Shown piece after piece: positions 12,606 to 22,160 of a stretch of DNA of 28,497 bases (position 1 is its first letter; the number at the start of each line of letters is the position of its first letter). Source of the DNA: Trachelipus rathkii (lineage: Eukaryota > Arthropoda > Malacostraca > Isopoda > Trachelipodidae); assembly GCA_015478945.1 (NCBI GenBank), contig JABUQX010061823.1, forward strand, positions 1 through 28,497, in the 5' to 3' direction. The position numbers and the translations under genes are program-made. Under the pieces are notes generated by a model. It was not told where the DNA came from. It saw only the letters and a list, made by a program, of their open reading frames with translations, and made no database searches.

Positions 12606-14060
12606 TGAGGACTTAATGATAATATAGGGGAAGGGCCACCTCTACGGGCTCACCACTTACTATGCTTTTACTTAAAGTAGAACTTATTAATAATATAAAA
12701 CATTACAAACTATACAGAAACATATATTAGCTGTTATATAATTGTATACTATAAATTTACCTACTTATTATCAATAATAGTTCCATTAAATAGTAGTAAC
12801 TCTCTTACCAGTTATTATATTTTTATGACAGCTCAAATTGGTGAGATTTTTAGTTACAGTAATTTGACAAGCGATCTAAAGTGGTGCTTCTTTGTTGGAT
12901 TTGCCTGAACAATCAGTGTATTGGGTAATTTGGCTTCTGACTCGGATAGAGAGATATAATGGACGGCCAGAGGTGGGTGGCTTCTGTACCTGCGCTGATA
13001 ATTTTGTATATCGTTATGACGAGGGATTATAAATTTAGCTAAATTGATAAAAAATAGTCAAGGGTATAGCTATTTATTTGTTCATCGAAGATTGTAGTTA
13101 AAATTAATAGGTAATATGTTTGAGCAGAATCACTGCATCACTGATTTTTACAAAAATAATAGGTATTTGGACTACCACACTAAAAAAAAAAAAAAGAGAT
13201 AAGTTTGGTATGAACTAGAGAGTATAAGAAATGATGACTTTCTTTATTTGAGGAAAAGAGATTATGTTACAGCCTCTCATTAAGTTTAGTAATTCTTCAC
13301 ATAGGCTTTCTTTATAGAATTTCTTTTTTTTATCACTTACTATGAGCATTACGAGTAGTATATAAGTATATAATTCTTATATAAACTCAATAAAAAAAAA
13401 AATAAGTAAATTAAATGTTATAAAATTTAACCAAAAATCTTAAGATGATGACTTGACTTCTTATTAGAAGACAAAAAAGTTACAGAGAGCCGGCAATCTG
13501 CTAAAGTTGAGAGAATACTTCCCTCAGTGAGGAGCTTAGTTCATACTTCATATCACGAGATATTTTTTCTATTTACCTTTAATGTCTACAGCAACTGACC
13601 GTACCTTTTCACCCGTAATAGAACTCTGTGAGTAAATTTTACAAAGCAGCAAGCACAATTTCTAGATTCACCATTATTTTACAACATTGCCATTAGAATT
13701 GAAAATATAAATACTACAATTAATAAAAATGAAAGATTGTAATTAGGGCCTCTGCTTCAAAATAAGATTGAAGAGACAAAGGCAACAGCACACGATACAC
13801 GCACCGGAGGTGACCTTAGACCAACTAATAGGTAATCAAAGGATAAAGAGCATTTCGTCTCTTCCGACTGTTTCCCTTAAACTAATGCCTCTTTGTGTGT
13901 GTGGGAATTATTTTTTTATGCTGCGAGTGGAAATTAACAATGGACCGATTTACATATTATAACGGTAAGTGAACACGAGCATATCACGACTCAAAAAACT
14001 AAATAAATGATACTTCACCCTAAATAAAATGAATAGATATAATTAGTGAGTTAATGCACG
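12606..14060. other. AT-rich intergenic DNA, no recognised gene
   Basis: No recognisable coding or RNA gene. It contains short homopolymer runs (an A run near 13182-13195) and ordinary AT-rich sequence. The open frame at 13768-13962 (plus, 64 codons) has no recognisable motif or splice context. Confidence 0.55.
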
Positions 14061-14068
14061 TTGTAAAT

Positions 14069-14960
14069 CACCAGATGCTCAAATTTCAGGAGCACCTGAC
14101 TTGGTGTTAGACGGGTGAATTCAGTAACCAACGGATTGAGGGGTGAATGTTGGACTTAATCTGTTTACATTCGTCGTTTTATCGTACTAATTCAAATTCT
14201 TATTATTTATTTTTTACTTATATATATAATGTTTATACATATAAAATAATATATAAGTACTAGAAGTGTCAATAATGATACATATAAAGAATAAAATAAG
14301 GTGGTCCGATTTCACCCTACCTCTGCTCAAATTTTTGACACTTATGTTGGAGAGTCGTATTTTATTATGAGGTAAATTTCATTTTTTTTTAATTTGGTAA
14401 TTTTTAGAAATAATAAAGTAACTTTTATTATTTGGATTTAAAAATTAAACACATACTGTAAAAAATGTCCACTAATGTCCATTAAAATATAATACGTAAA
14501 TAACGAAAACAATGGTGGTAGCCGATTCACCTTAAGTCATCAATTTTATCGGCCGGGTGAATCGACCAGTTAGGCCCCGTGATTTAGCCCACTAGTACTG
14601 TTTGGGAAAAAAATTTACGTTTGCCATATTCGAAATGCTAACATACTCGAGTGTATAACACTGAAAAAATAATTAAAATCCACGTGGCAATTTTTATTTT
14701 ATAACAATAAGTTAAAAAAAACACACATTTTTCAAAAGTGAAATTCTATTGAAGGGCATTTTGTACCCTAATTTATTATATTTTTTAAAAATATAAAAAA
14801 CTCTCTAGAATTAAAGATGATTGCTAAATAAAACTTGTAGTAACTACTACCACGTATAAGAAATAAAATGAAGCGAGAAAAAAAGAAAAAAAAAAAAATT
14901 TTTTTTTTTATTTAGAGTGGCCTGAATCACCCCTCTAAAAGAGGTGGGCCCGGTCACCCC
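14069..14960. repeat. Cluster of GGGTGAAT motifs in both orientations
   Basis: GGGTGAAT occurs at 14113-14120, 14141-14148 and 14555-14562. Inverted or one-base variants occur at about 14309-14317 (ATTTCACCC), 14524-14531 (GATTCACC), 14934-14942 (GAATCACCC) and 14952-14960 (GGTCACCCC). CGATTCACC (14523-14531) and GGTGAATCG (14556-14564) are a perfect inverted pair. Small hairpins lie at 14069-14106 and at 14940-14955. Repeated short motifs in both orientations near a foldback structure suggest sub-terminal repeats of a degraded DNA transposon. No transposase is visible. Confidence 0.45.
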
Positions 14961-14980
14961 GCCCGACGCTATATAGTCTA

Positions 14981-15389
14981 TATAAAAATCACAGGATAGA
15001 CTCAAAAAAAGTAATGAAATAAAAAACCAAAATGACATACTTTGGAAAAAAAGTTAAGAAAAACTAAAGTTTAAAATTTTCTCAGGCTTTCTTATAAAAA
15101 AAAAATGGGTAAGGCCTCTAGGTCATTTTAGGACAATCCTAGTTCAAGTTATAAGATTTGTTAAGTATACACAAATTTACTCTGTGTATAGCTACTTAAC
15201 AAAACATATCATAACCTGAATTAGAGGGCCTAAAATGAGACCTAACCTGGATGGATCAACAATGAAAAGTCTATGAGAGTTTTAGCAACTTTGAAGGCTG
15301 TAACTTTTTTCCTAAAGACATCAGTCATTTCCATTTTTTTTTTATTCTTCATTATTATTTATTTTTGTGTCTATCCTGTGATTTTTATA
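14981..15389. mobile_element. Foldback (MITE-like) element with 21-bp perfect inverted ends
   Basis: Positions 14981-15001, beginning TATAAAAATCACAGG, are the exact reverse complement of 15369-15389. The complementarity continues imperfectly inward to a second well-paired core, 15113-15173 against 15183-15247, around a loop of about 9 nt. The whole 409 bp can therefore fold into one long hairpin. TA at both outer ends is compatible with a TA target duplication as in Tc1/mariner-type MITEs, but it is ambiguous because the repeat itself ends in TA. No coding capacity is present. An alternative is a hairpin RNA locus. The right flank (15388-15398) restarts with TATAAAAATCA, another copy of the outer end. 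Confidence 0.75.
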
Positions 15390-15570
15390 AAAATCAGTGA
15401 TGCTGTGGTTCTGCTCTACTATTTAAACATTAAACATTAATTAAAAAACATTAAAAATATAGAGACAGTAAGAAGCCTCATTTACCTATCGAGAACTGTC
15501 AGTCAACCCACAACCAGCAAACCATGCTACTCATGAAAATCCACAAAGCACTCTATTGCTTGTCAAATTC

Positions 15571-15755
15571 CTGTAACTATAAAATCCACCAATTTGGCTT
15601 AGTCAAAAAAAATAATATATGATACCCAAACCATTCACATACCTTAATAACTAAGTTATGGTCAATGCAGTATAACATTATGAACTACTGTAACTAAAAA
15701 CAGCCAATTTGGCGTTTCGTCTAAATATACTATATGATTACCCAACCATCCATGA
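15571..15755. repeat. Imperfect direct duplication, copies about 117 bp apart
   Basis: The segment starting CTGTAACTATAAAATCCACC at 15571 and running to about 15642 is repeated with substitutions and indels at 15688-15755, starting CTGTAACTAAAAACAGCC. Both share CCAATTTGGC and a TATATGAT(T)ACCCAA(A)CCAT block. No protein is encoded. Confidence 0.6.
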
Positions 15756-16158
15756 TATTTCCAACTCTTTCTTAAATCTATGTCCACTGAAGATACCCTC
15801 CCTTAGTGGTTAAACACCATTCCCAAAAATTTAACAATCCTTACCATAATACAGAAATTAGAATAAATGTATGTGTTAAAGAGTTTAAAAAAAAAGCCCC
15901 AAGATGTTTGGCGTCTACTAGAAAAGGTTATAAAACCACAAAGTAAATAATCTAGTAGGATTTTAGTTATATGTAAACTGACTGAAACTTGATTTCATTG
16001 TAAACCTTTGTGATCCATCTGATTAAAATCATAAGATAAGGAAACTTTAGGGATGTTTGTTAAGGTTAGAAAAAGATTTGAATTGTATGTTTTTGAAGAC
16101 GATATACTTATCAAGGCTGCAAAGTTAGTAAATTTTTTTGTCAACATTAACTGTGATT

Positions 16159-16273
16159 TCAGTTCTATCATTTTAAAATATTTGGTTCTGACTGTAGCTC
16201 CAGATCCACTATTTTATAATTGCACAACTCTAGTTCCATCATTATAAAATTGTATAGTTCCAGCTCCACCTTA
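16159..16273. repeat. Degenerate tandem repeat of about 33 bp
   Basis: Three to four diverged units carry AG(T/C)TC(C/T)A followed by a CAT/CACTATTTTA-type stretch and an A/T-rich spacer. The short TAGCTCCA and AGCTCCACC stretches recur. An open frame at 16053-16247 runs across the repeat and is not believed to be a gene. Confidence 0.4.
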
Positions 16274-16690
16274 GCCTCTGAAACCATTGTAAAAAATATT
16301 TTAGTATTTGTTTAGATTATGTTGATTAGGTCACATTTTTTTCCTAATTAGCCCCAGAAATTCAAAATATATATTTTGCGATTTTATAATCTATGCTAAA
16401 GAAAATATATTAGAAAATTAAATTAAAAAATTAGAATTAAATTATTTAAAAATCAAATTTCAATGAATGCAATTACATATGCTGAATTCAGTTAGACTAT
16501 TATTCAGTATGAAAAACAATAATGTATACAGCATATATTAATATTTCATAACTTTTAATAAACAGTGAAATAGTAAATCACCCACACTCACATGTTTGGA
16601 GGGTATAAGGGGCTGAGTCTTCCCATAGACAAATGTTTTTGTGCCATGTATTCAATTTCATGGAACATGAAAAATTATCTATTTATATTT

Positions 16691-16708
16691 ATATCAATAT
16701 ATTGATAT
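16691..16708. repeat. 18-bp perfect palindrome
   Basis: ATATCAATATATTGATAT equals its own reverse complement. It lies in AT-rich DNA without an adjacent gene. Confidence 0.85.
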
Positions 16709-16968
16709 TTTTACCTACCATAGTTTAACCAAATTTGTCACACATACAGTAGTTATAATCGTGGATGTAAGGCTACATTTCATGAATTTATACCTATTTG
16801 ATTTTTTCAATAATGTAACAATGTTCTTAATTTATTTTAGTTGCCATTCCAATACATTTTTTTTAGTGTAGATTAATAAAAATACATTTAGAATTTCAAG
16901 AGTTAATTAGGAAAATATACCAGGTAACCAATAATTTTAATCCAAACAATTACCAAATTTTTTTGTAT

Positions 16969-17094
16969 CCTCCTTGGTACTTACGCTATGTGGATGATTA
17001 TGTTGAGTAGATTGGTGAAGGAATTGATTTTTTTGAGGTATTGAATAAAAGCTATATTTTTCTACCCCTATTAGAAATTCAAAATAGGGAAGAG
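16969..17094 (+). pseudogene. Reverse-transcriptase fragment, Penelope-like (RYVDD box)
   Basis: In the frame starting at 16969 the translation reads PPWYLRYVDDYVE, then a stop (17008-17010), then IGEGIDFFEVLNKSY and LPLLEIQNRE. The RYVDD core (16984-16998) carries the paired aspartates of the reverse-transcriptase active site. RYVDD followed by an F..LN stretch and an LPFLD-like segment followed by an R is the order known in Penelope-like elements. Here the last segment reads LPLLEIQNR and the spacing is shorter than usual. The stop and missing residues make it non-functional. No endonuclease domain or element ends are visible. Another reverse-transcriptase class, or a chance match, remains possible because only about 40 residues are recognisable. 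Confidence 0.45.
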
Positions 17095-17842
17095 GTCAGT
17101 TGTACCAACTCTGAGGAACACGGAATGCTACTACTTATACAATTTCATGTATTTCATGAATGAATGGTGAGTGTGTACAACAGTTGTTATAGAGCAGTTG
17201 AAAAGGAAATTGTAAACTAAAAAACAGCAGAATAGATATAAAAGTATATTTGAAAATAAGATATTACATAGTATAGCAAATGCTTTCAATATGCAAAGAA
17301 TACTCAAAATGCAGAAGACAATCAATCAGAGAGAAGAGAAATGATATCATTACTCTAGCATTCTTTGCAAAATGAATTTTGGCTTTGGTACCAGTATTAG
17401 AAACCAGTTTAGAAGAATATAGATGTATCCAAGACCAAAAGTTTCTGTTACAGATAGATTTTAAAACTTAGTAAAGAAGGATAGAATGAACTGGATTTTT
17501 AAATTGGGTTTCCTTTTATCAGTACAGGTTGAAAGAGCTCATTTTCAGTAGGAAGAAGGGGTAAAAGTTAATGGTGAAAGGAAACCGTTTACCAAGGCAG
17601 GGTGCAAACTCAAATTTTGAGATCCATAGGAGGAATATTTCAGGACCATACACCTAAAAGAGATTAGAATTTCCATTTTCAAAAAAATTACAATATTAGC
17701 CATTAAAAAGCTGGAGGGGGGATGGAGAAGGTAGAATAGCATCAGAATCATCTAAAGTGTAGAAAATTTGAAAGAATCAAAATCTTTAACACAAAAGCAA
17801 ATTTTGTTTTTGTGCACTTGCACTTATCTTCTGCCATTGGAT
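17095..17842. other. Intergenic DNA, no recognised gene
   Basis: AT-rich sequence of ordinary complexity. Open frames at 17131-17325 and 17545-17751 (minus) are hydrophobic or F/L/S-rich and match no family I recognise. The stretch ends in a long A run. Confidence 0.5.
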
Positions 17843-17868
17843 AAAAAAAAAAAAAAAAAAAAAAAAAA
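17843..17868. repeat. A26 homopolymer
   Basis: Twenty-six consecutive A residues. It could be the remnant A-tail of a retroposed sequence lying to its left on the plus strand, but no target-site duplication or parent sequence is evident. Confidence 0.6.
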
Positions 17869-18325
17869 GAGGCAATAGGGAGGAACAGAGTAATGTTTGC
17901 ATTTAGAATGTCCAAATGTGTGAGTATTAGTTAAGGTATGAGGTGTGTTCTACTGGAGAAACAACCTATCGATGAAGGCCTTCATTTCAAGTAATTATGG
18001 GGGCAGGATTGCAGAATGTTATCATTCAAATTTATTTTAAAATTAAAGAGAAATTATAATTCTTATTTAATCTAATTCATCCCTAATCCTAGTAAGTTAT
18101 CCAGGAGTTCAATATTAATTCATTAACTTATTAATATTTTTCTTTTTTTAATACAGAGAATGTCATCTTTCAAATCTTCATTATAAAAAGAGATTAGCCT
18201 ATTTAAAAATAAATAAATATATAATGGACTAATATATTTTAGTTCTTAAATTCTGAATATTGTTGTCAATACTAGAGGTAAGTTAAAAACAAAACTCTTA
18301 GAATAATTTAGGTGGTTGGCGAATA

Positions 18326-19270
18326 TTGAAGTGTCAAATCATGCTGGATGGTAGACAGCTGGAACAAGTTTCTGGGTTTAAATATTTAGGGTACATGTTG
18401 GATGAAAAGGGAAATGATGATGCTGTGCCTAGTAGGAAAGTTGTGAGTAATAGGAAGGTGATTGGTGCAATTGAATCTTTGATGAATGCAAGGAAACTAA
18501 GTCTTGAGTGTGCTAGGGTTTTGCAAGACTAGTCTTGATGTTGCTAGGTTTGCAAGACTAGTCTTTGAGTGTAACTAGGGTTGTTGGCAAGACTAAGTCT
18601 CGAGTGTACTAGGGTTTTGCAAGACTAAGTCTTGAGTGTGCTAGGGTTTTGCAAGACTAAGTCTTGAGTGTCCTAGGGTTTTGCAAGACTAAGTCTCGAG
18701 TGCGTACTAGGTGAGTTTTGGCAAGGAAACTAAGTCTTGAGTGTGCTAGGGTTTTGCAAGACTAAGTCTTGAGTGTGCTAGGGTTTTGCAAGACTAAGTC
18801 TTGAGTGTGCTAGGGTTTTGCAAGACAGTCTTGAGTGTGCTAGGGTTTTGCATGACGGTATGTTGTTACCGCTGTTAATGTATAGTAGTTAAACTATGGG
18901 GTGGAATAAAAGGTTTAGATCTAAAGAGCAGTCTATTCAAATGGATAATGGGCGTGTTAGGTGTCAGAAAAATTAATAAAATGAAGAATGAACGCATTAG
19001 GAAGTTATATGGTGCAGCGAAAGGAGTAAATGAGTGCATTAAAGGGAGGTTTAGTCATTTGGAAAGGATATATGATAGTCGGTTGGTTAAGAGGGCGTAT
19101 ATAGTGGTGTGTGTTGGGACGACCAAAACCATGGATTGAATCAGTGGTGACTGGTGAAGGAAAGAAATATGAACTTAGCACAAGAGAGAAGAATGGTGCA
19201 TAATAGGAGAATAGGGTGGCTTTGTGAGGAGGCACAGATGTGGGTCTACCCCAGAGGATGAACCCCGACA
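18326..19270 (+). pseudogene. Non-LTR retrotransposon RT C-terminal region, degenerate
   Basis: This is the back end of a LINE-type reverse-transcriptase polyprotein. The pieces follow the order known for a common arthropod, especially decapod, family. First comes EQVSGFKYLGYMLDEKG with RKVIGAIESLMNARKLSL and ECARVL (18326-18528). Then HDGMLLPLLMYSS and QSIQMDN (18851-18945). Then GVLGVRKINKMKNERIRKLYG, with FSHLERI in the position of the family's GHVERM (18948-19116). Then GRPKPWIESV (19117-19146), then NLAQERRMVHNRR and GWLCE (19172-19230). At least two frame changes, a stop inside the MYSS stretch and a tandem-repeat insertion break it. The catalytic palm and endonuclease lie upstream in the family and are absent here, so this is a 5'-truncated copy, as is usual for LINE insertions. 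The clade is not certain; RTE-like is possible given the trinucleotide 3' tail. Confidence 0.8.
18497..18855 (+). repeat. 32-bp minisatellite built from the LINE's own coding sequence
   Basis: About 11 tandem units of consensus CTAAGTCTTGAGTGTGCTAG followed by GGTTTTGCAAGA. Six are exact or one base off; the others vary by small indels, and the third and seventh are the most irregular. The first unit encodes the element's own LSLECARVLQD segment. The last ends in CATGA, restoring the family-typical LHDG join at 18851. The unit is not a multiple of three, so the frame is lost within the array (TAG at 18530-18532). The extra sequence after the first unit totals 327 bp, a multiple of three, so both flanks lie in the same frame; that may be coincidence. 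Confidence 0.9.
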
Positions 19271-19383
19271 ATAGCGAGATACCACAGTGGAAGTCTCTCG
19301 CGATAGGTGAAGATCTAGGGGGGATTACTTCTTGTTAACTATTCTACTCACGACCATGTTTGCGCACCCCATTCCAAATCTGT

Positions 19384-19600
19384 CGGGAGCTGAGCTGTGG
19401 GGTGGCCGATGATGATAATAAAAGGTTGATGAAAATTTAGTTTATACGATATTATTATTATTATTATTATTATTATTAGTAGTAGTAGTAGTAGTAGTAG
19501 TAGTGATGGTGGTGGTGGTGGTAATAGTATTAGAATAATAATAATAATAACATAATAATAATAATAATAATAATATTGTGGTAGTAATGGTAGCAGCAGT
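19384..19600. repeat. Compound trinucleotide microsatellite (ATT/AGT/GGT/AAT) at LINE 3' end
   Basis: After GATGATGATAATAA (about 19409-19422) the sequence runs through ATT triplets (about 19451-19479), AGT triplets (to about 19504), GGT triplets (about 19508-19522) and AAT triplets (about 19534-19574). It lies directly downstream of the LINE fragment, where many LINEs carry a simple-repeat tail that can seed a microsatellite. It produces a false hydrophobic open frame on the minus strand (19348-19614). Confidence 0.85.
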
Positions 19601-19883
19601 ATTTGAAGCAACATAATTGATGTTAAATTAAATAGCTGACTAATTTCTACAGGGTGCTCTTAATATAAAAAATTACATGGTTTAATAGAAGCTGATCTAA
19701 AATATATAAAATAAATAAAATTAAGTGTGCCGGAAATTGAAATAAGAAGCATTTTATCCTCATAAAGCTTTCTTTGGATAAAAATGTTCCCTGCCTACCA
19801 TTAATTAAAATATAAAAGTTCTTAGACAGTAAGTTTACAACAGGATATCTTTATCATATTTTGATTCATACAATTTCGTCGAA

Positions 19884-19960
19884 AAATAAAAATAAAAATA
19901 ATAACTAACTAAATAATCAATAATAATAATAATAATAATATCAATAAATAATAATAAAGC
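19884..19960. repeat. AAT/AAATA microsatellite
   Basis: AAAAATA-type repeats followed by (AAT)n with one interruption. This is simple sequence between the LINE remnant and the coupling factor 6 exons, with no coding potential. Confidence 0.75.
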
Positions 19961-20132
19961 AAAGCGAAATTCACTTGCCTATGAAGCTCTAAATTAATAA
20001 TGTATACCATTTTTTCTTCATTGGTATTTAAACACCATTATTTAAATCACCGAGCACAAAAGTAAGAGGATATTAGAAATAAAAAAAAATCATATTAAAT
20101 TCAATAAATAGTATAATAATAAATAATAATAC

Positions 20133-20277
20133 CTCATAATTTAAAATGGAAAATTTGTCATATCATACTCCTGGGGCCACCTCCATACTGTCTTTTGCTT
20201 ACTTTTATCAAGCTCTTGCTGAATGTTTGCTTATTTCATTGCTGGATAAGAATCAACAAAGCTTTCCAACCAATCCC
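20133..20277 (-). CDS. ATP synthase coupling factor 6, second coding exon (frame broken)
   Basis: Translation after the acceptor AG at 20278-20279 continues the reading phase of the first exon (AA + G = Lys), giving GLVGKL, then VDSYPAM, ANIQQELDK, QYGGG and DMTNFP. These match, in order, the middle and C-terminal half of coupling factor 6. The frame breaks several times: an extra T in a T run (20258-20260), an in-frame TAA (20231-20233) that looks like one inserted codon, an extra A in the AAAA after GAT, an apparent extra AGA before CAGTAT, an extra C in the CCCC, and a T before GATATG. Almost all are insertions, which points to uncorrected long-read errors. A recent pseudogene is the alternative. 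The 3' boundary is uncertain; an AG|GT at 20131-20134 is a possible donor, and the last residues of the protein were not found. Confidence 0.72.
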
Positions 20278-21491
20278 CTTGAATATTAAAAGAGGAAGTT
20301 TCTTTATCGAAATTAACATATACTAATTAATTAATAAATCTAGCTACATTGTTGCACCTTATATTTACTAATTAGACCTTGGAAGAAACGTTAAAGTTTA
20401 TAAGAATATCTTGTAGAAATAAAATGGAAATTTGAAATACCTAATCACTCCAGAAAATAAAATATATTATTAATTTCATGTAACAATCAAATGGTTATCT
20501 TTAAAAGGAAAATAAAAGTGTCTTAATGATAAACTTACATCTACAGTCCCTTTGTGCAAACTATGTATGTTTCAAACAAAACAAGAACACATTAATCAGG
20601 ATTGGGACACCGGTAGGCCAATCATGTTATAGAAGATCCTGTGTTATCTGTGCAATGGAACAGAAAGACTGCATTATAAACCTTAACATTCAATGATTGC
20701 AAACAGACAAATGTTAATTTCGGGCATAGTCATAATGCCAACTATAAATAATTTAAATGAAATTCTATGCATATTTACTAATCCCTTGGCCAACCAAATA
20801 ATATTTTATTCATACATTCATTATCATATATGAACCGAGGGAATAACCATTTCAGGCAACTCAAATAGTATGAGACTCTTTTCTGTTTTTCCTAAACTAA
20901 TCTGATTTTAGCAAAATATTAATAAAATACAAATAAATAGAATATAATTCTATATGTATACAGAAGTCTGTGTTCCAATTATGTAAGAAGCTAGAAGGAA
21001 ACAACAATCTTTACTTTCATTAACTACAAAAATTCTAAATGATATAAAAATCATTATTTTTATCAGTTACTTTAAAAATTTACATTTTATATTTAAATTC
21101 AAAATTATGAGATTTATAAAACTGATATTAGAAAAGAAATTATAAAAAATAACAATAAATGAAAGAATATTAAAGGTTCAAGCTTAATTTTTCTTTACAT
21201 TAAGAATTTTTAAAGATAAAAACTAGAGTTTCTGTACTGGTAATTTGCCTACATATTTTCTTGATCACATTTTACACTATTAAGAATTAAACAAATTTTG
21301 CTTCATATCTCAATTTAATAGTTTATTATTCAAATCATTTCTTCAAATACTTTTTTCAGGGAAATTTATGTAGCAAAAAGCATAAGTGCTAAGATTTAAA
21401 TAAAACTTTATATTTTTCACAGAAAACCTCTGAAACGCAAAAATTTTTACTACCTATTCAAAAAAGTAAATAAAGAAAATTATAAACTTAC
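20278..21491 (-). other. Intron of the coupling factor 6 gene
   Basis: This 1,214-nt AT-rich interval starts with the strong donor GTAAGT (reading the minus strand from 21491) and ends CTTTTAATATTCAAG at 20278. Donor phase (2 nt left over) and acceptor phase fit the protein homology on both sides. I see no further exon or embedded gene inside it. Confidence 0.75.
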
Positions 21492-21643
21492 TTCTTTTTC
21501 TGAGCATATTCTCTTACTTTATCAACAAAAAGTTGTTGGATTGGATCAGATGCTTTTTGAAGTAGCACAGCAGATACACCATAATTTCTTTTAAAAGCTA
21601 ATTGAATAACTTTAGCTTCTCGTGCAATATTTAATGAAAGCAT
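21492..21643 (-). CDS. ATP synthase coupling factor 6, mitochondrial, first coding exon
   Basis: Coupling factor 6 (F6) is a small subunit of the peripheral stalk of mitochondrial F1Fo ATP synthase and helps join F1 to the membrane Fo sector. The ATG at 21643 opens a clean 50-codon exon ending in a phase-2 GTAAGT donor. Residues 1-20 (MLSLNIAREAKVIQLAFKRN) are rich in Arg/Lys with a single acidic residue and look like a mitochondrial import sequence. Residues from about 31 read ASDPIQQLFVDKVREYAQ, the diagnostic F6 block found from insects to mammals. The start was chosen because it is the first ATG after a plausible acceptor and gives a family-typical presequence length. The exon has no frame errors, in contrast to the second exon. 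No other ATP synthase gene is nearby, as expected for scattered nuclear genes. Confidence 0.9.
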
Positions 21644-21690
21644 TTTAAATATTAAATACCAATAAAGCTAAAAAATCAAAAGTTTAAAAA
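21644..21690 (-). promoter_or_regulatory. Probable 5' UTR end and upstream splice acceptor
   Basis: Reading the minus strand, a T-rich stretch ends in GATTTTTTAG (AG at 21668-21669), and 24 nt later comes the ATG. This is a good acceptor with a pyrimidine tract. It suggests a non-coding first exon further upstream (higher coordinates), possibly beyond the TA array. No promoter could be identified. Confidence 0.5.
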
Positions 21691-21802
21691 AAAAAATTAT
21701 TAGTCTTAAAATATGTGGAAAAATATAAAAGTTTCTCATGCAAAATTATCAAATTTTATCATATATTAAGAATTTGGGACAGAAGTGACTACAATGTTTA
21801 CT

Positions 21803-22160
21803 GATATATATATATATATAATATTATAATATATATATATTATAATATATAATATAAATATATATATAATATATATTTATATATATATAATATATATATA
21901 TATATCTATAATATTTTATAATATACTACTACTACTTAAATTATAATAATATATACATATAATATATAATTATATAGTAATATATAGGCTAATATATATA
22001 TAATAATAATTATATATATATACTACAATATATATTATATATATTATATATATATTATATACATAATACTATATACTATATAACAAACATAATAATATAA
22101 TATATATATATATATAATATATATAATATACTATTATATATACCTATATATAATATGATA
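21803..22160. repeat. Imperfect (TA)n array
   Basis: About 350 bp of TA-dominated simple sequence with interruptions such as CTACTACTACTT near 21926-21937. It lies upstream of the coupling factor 6 gene. Such arrays are typical assembly trouble spots. Confidence 0.9.

Noticed and set aside
16053..16247. 64-codon open frame on the plus strand
   Set aside because: It runs into the degenerate 33-bp repeat and has no recognisable motif.
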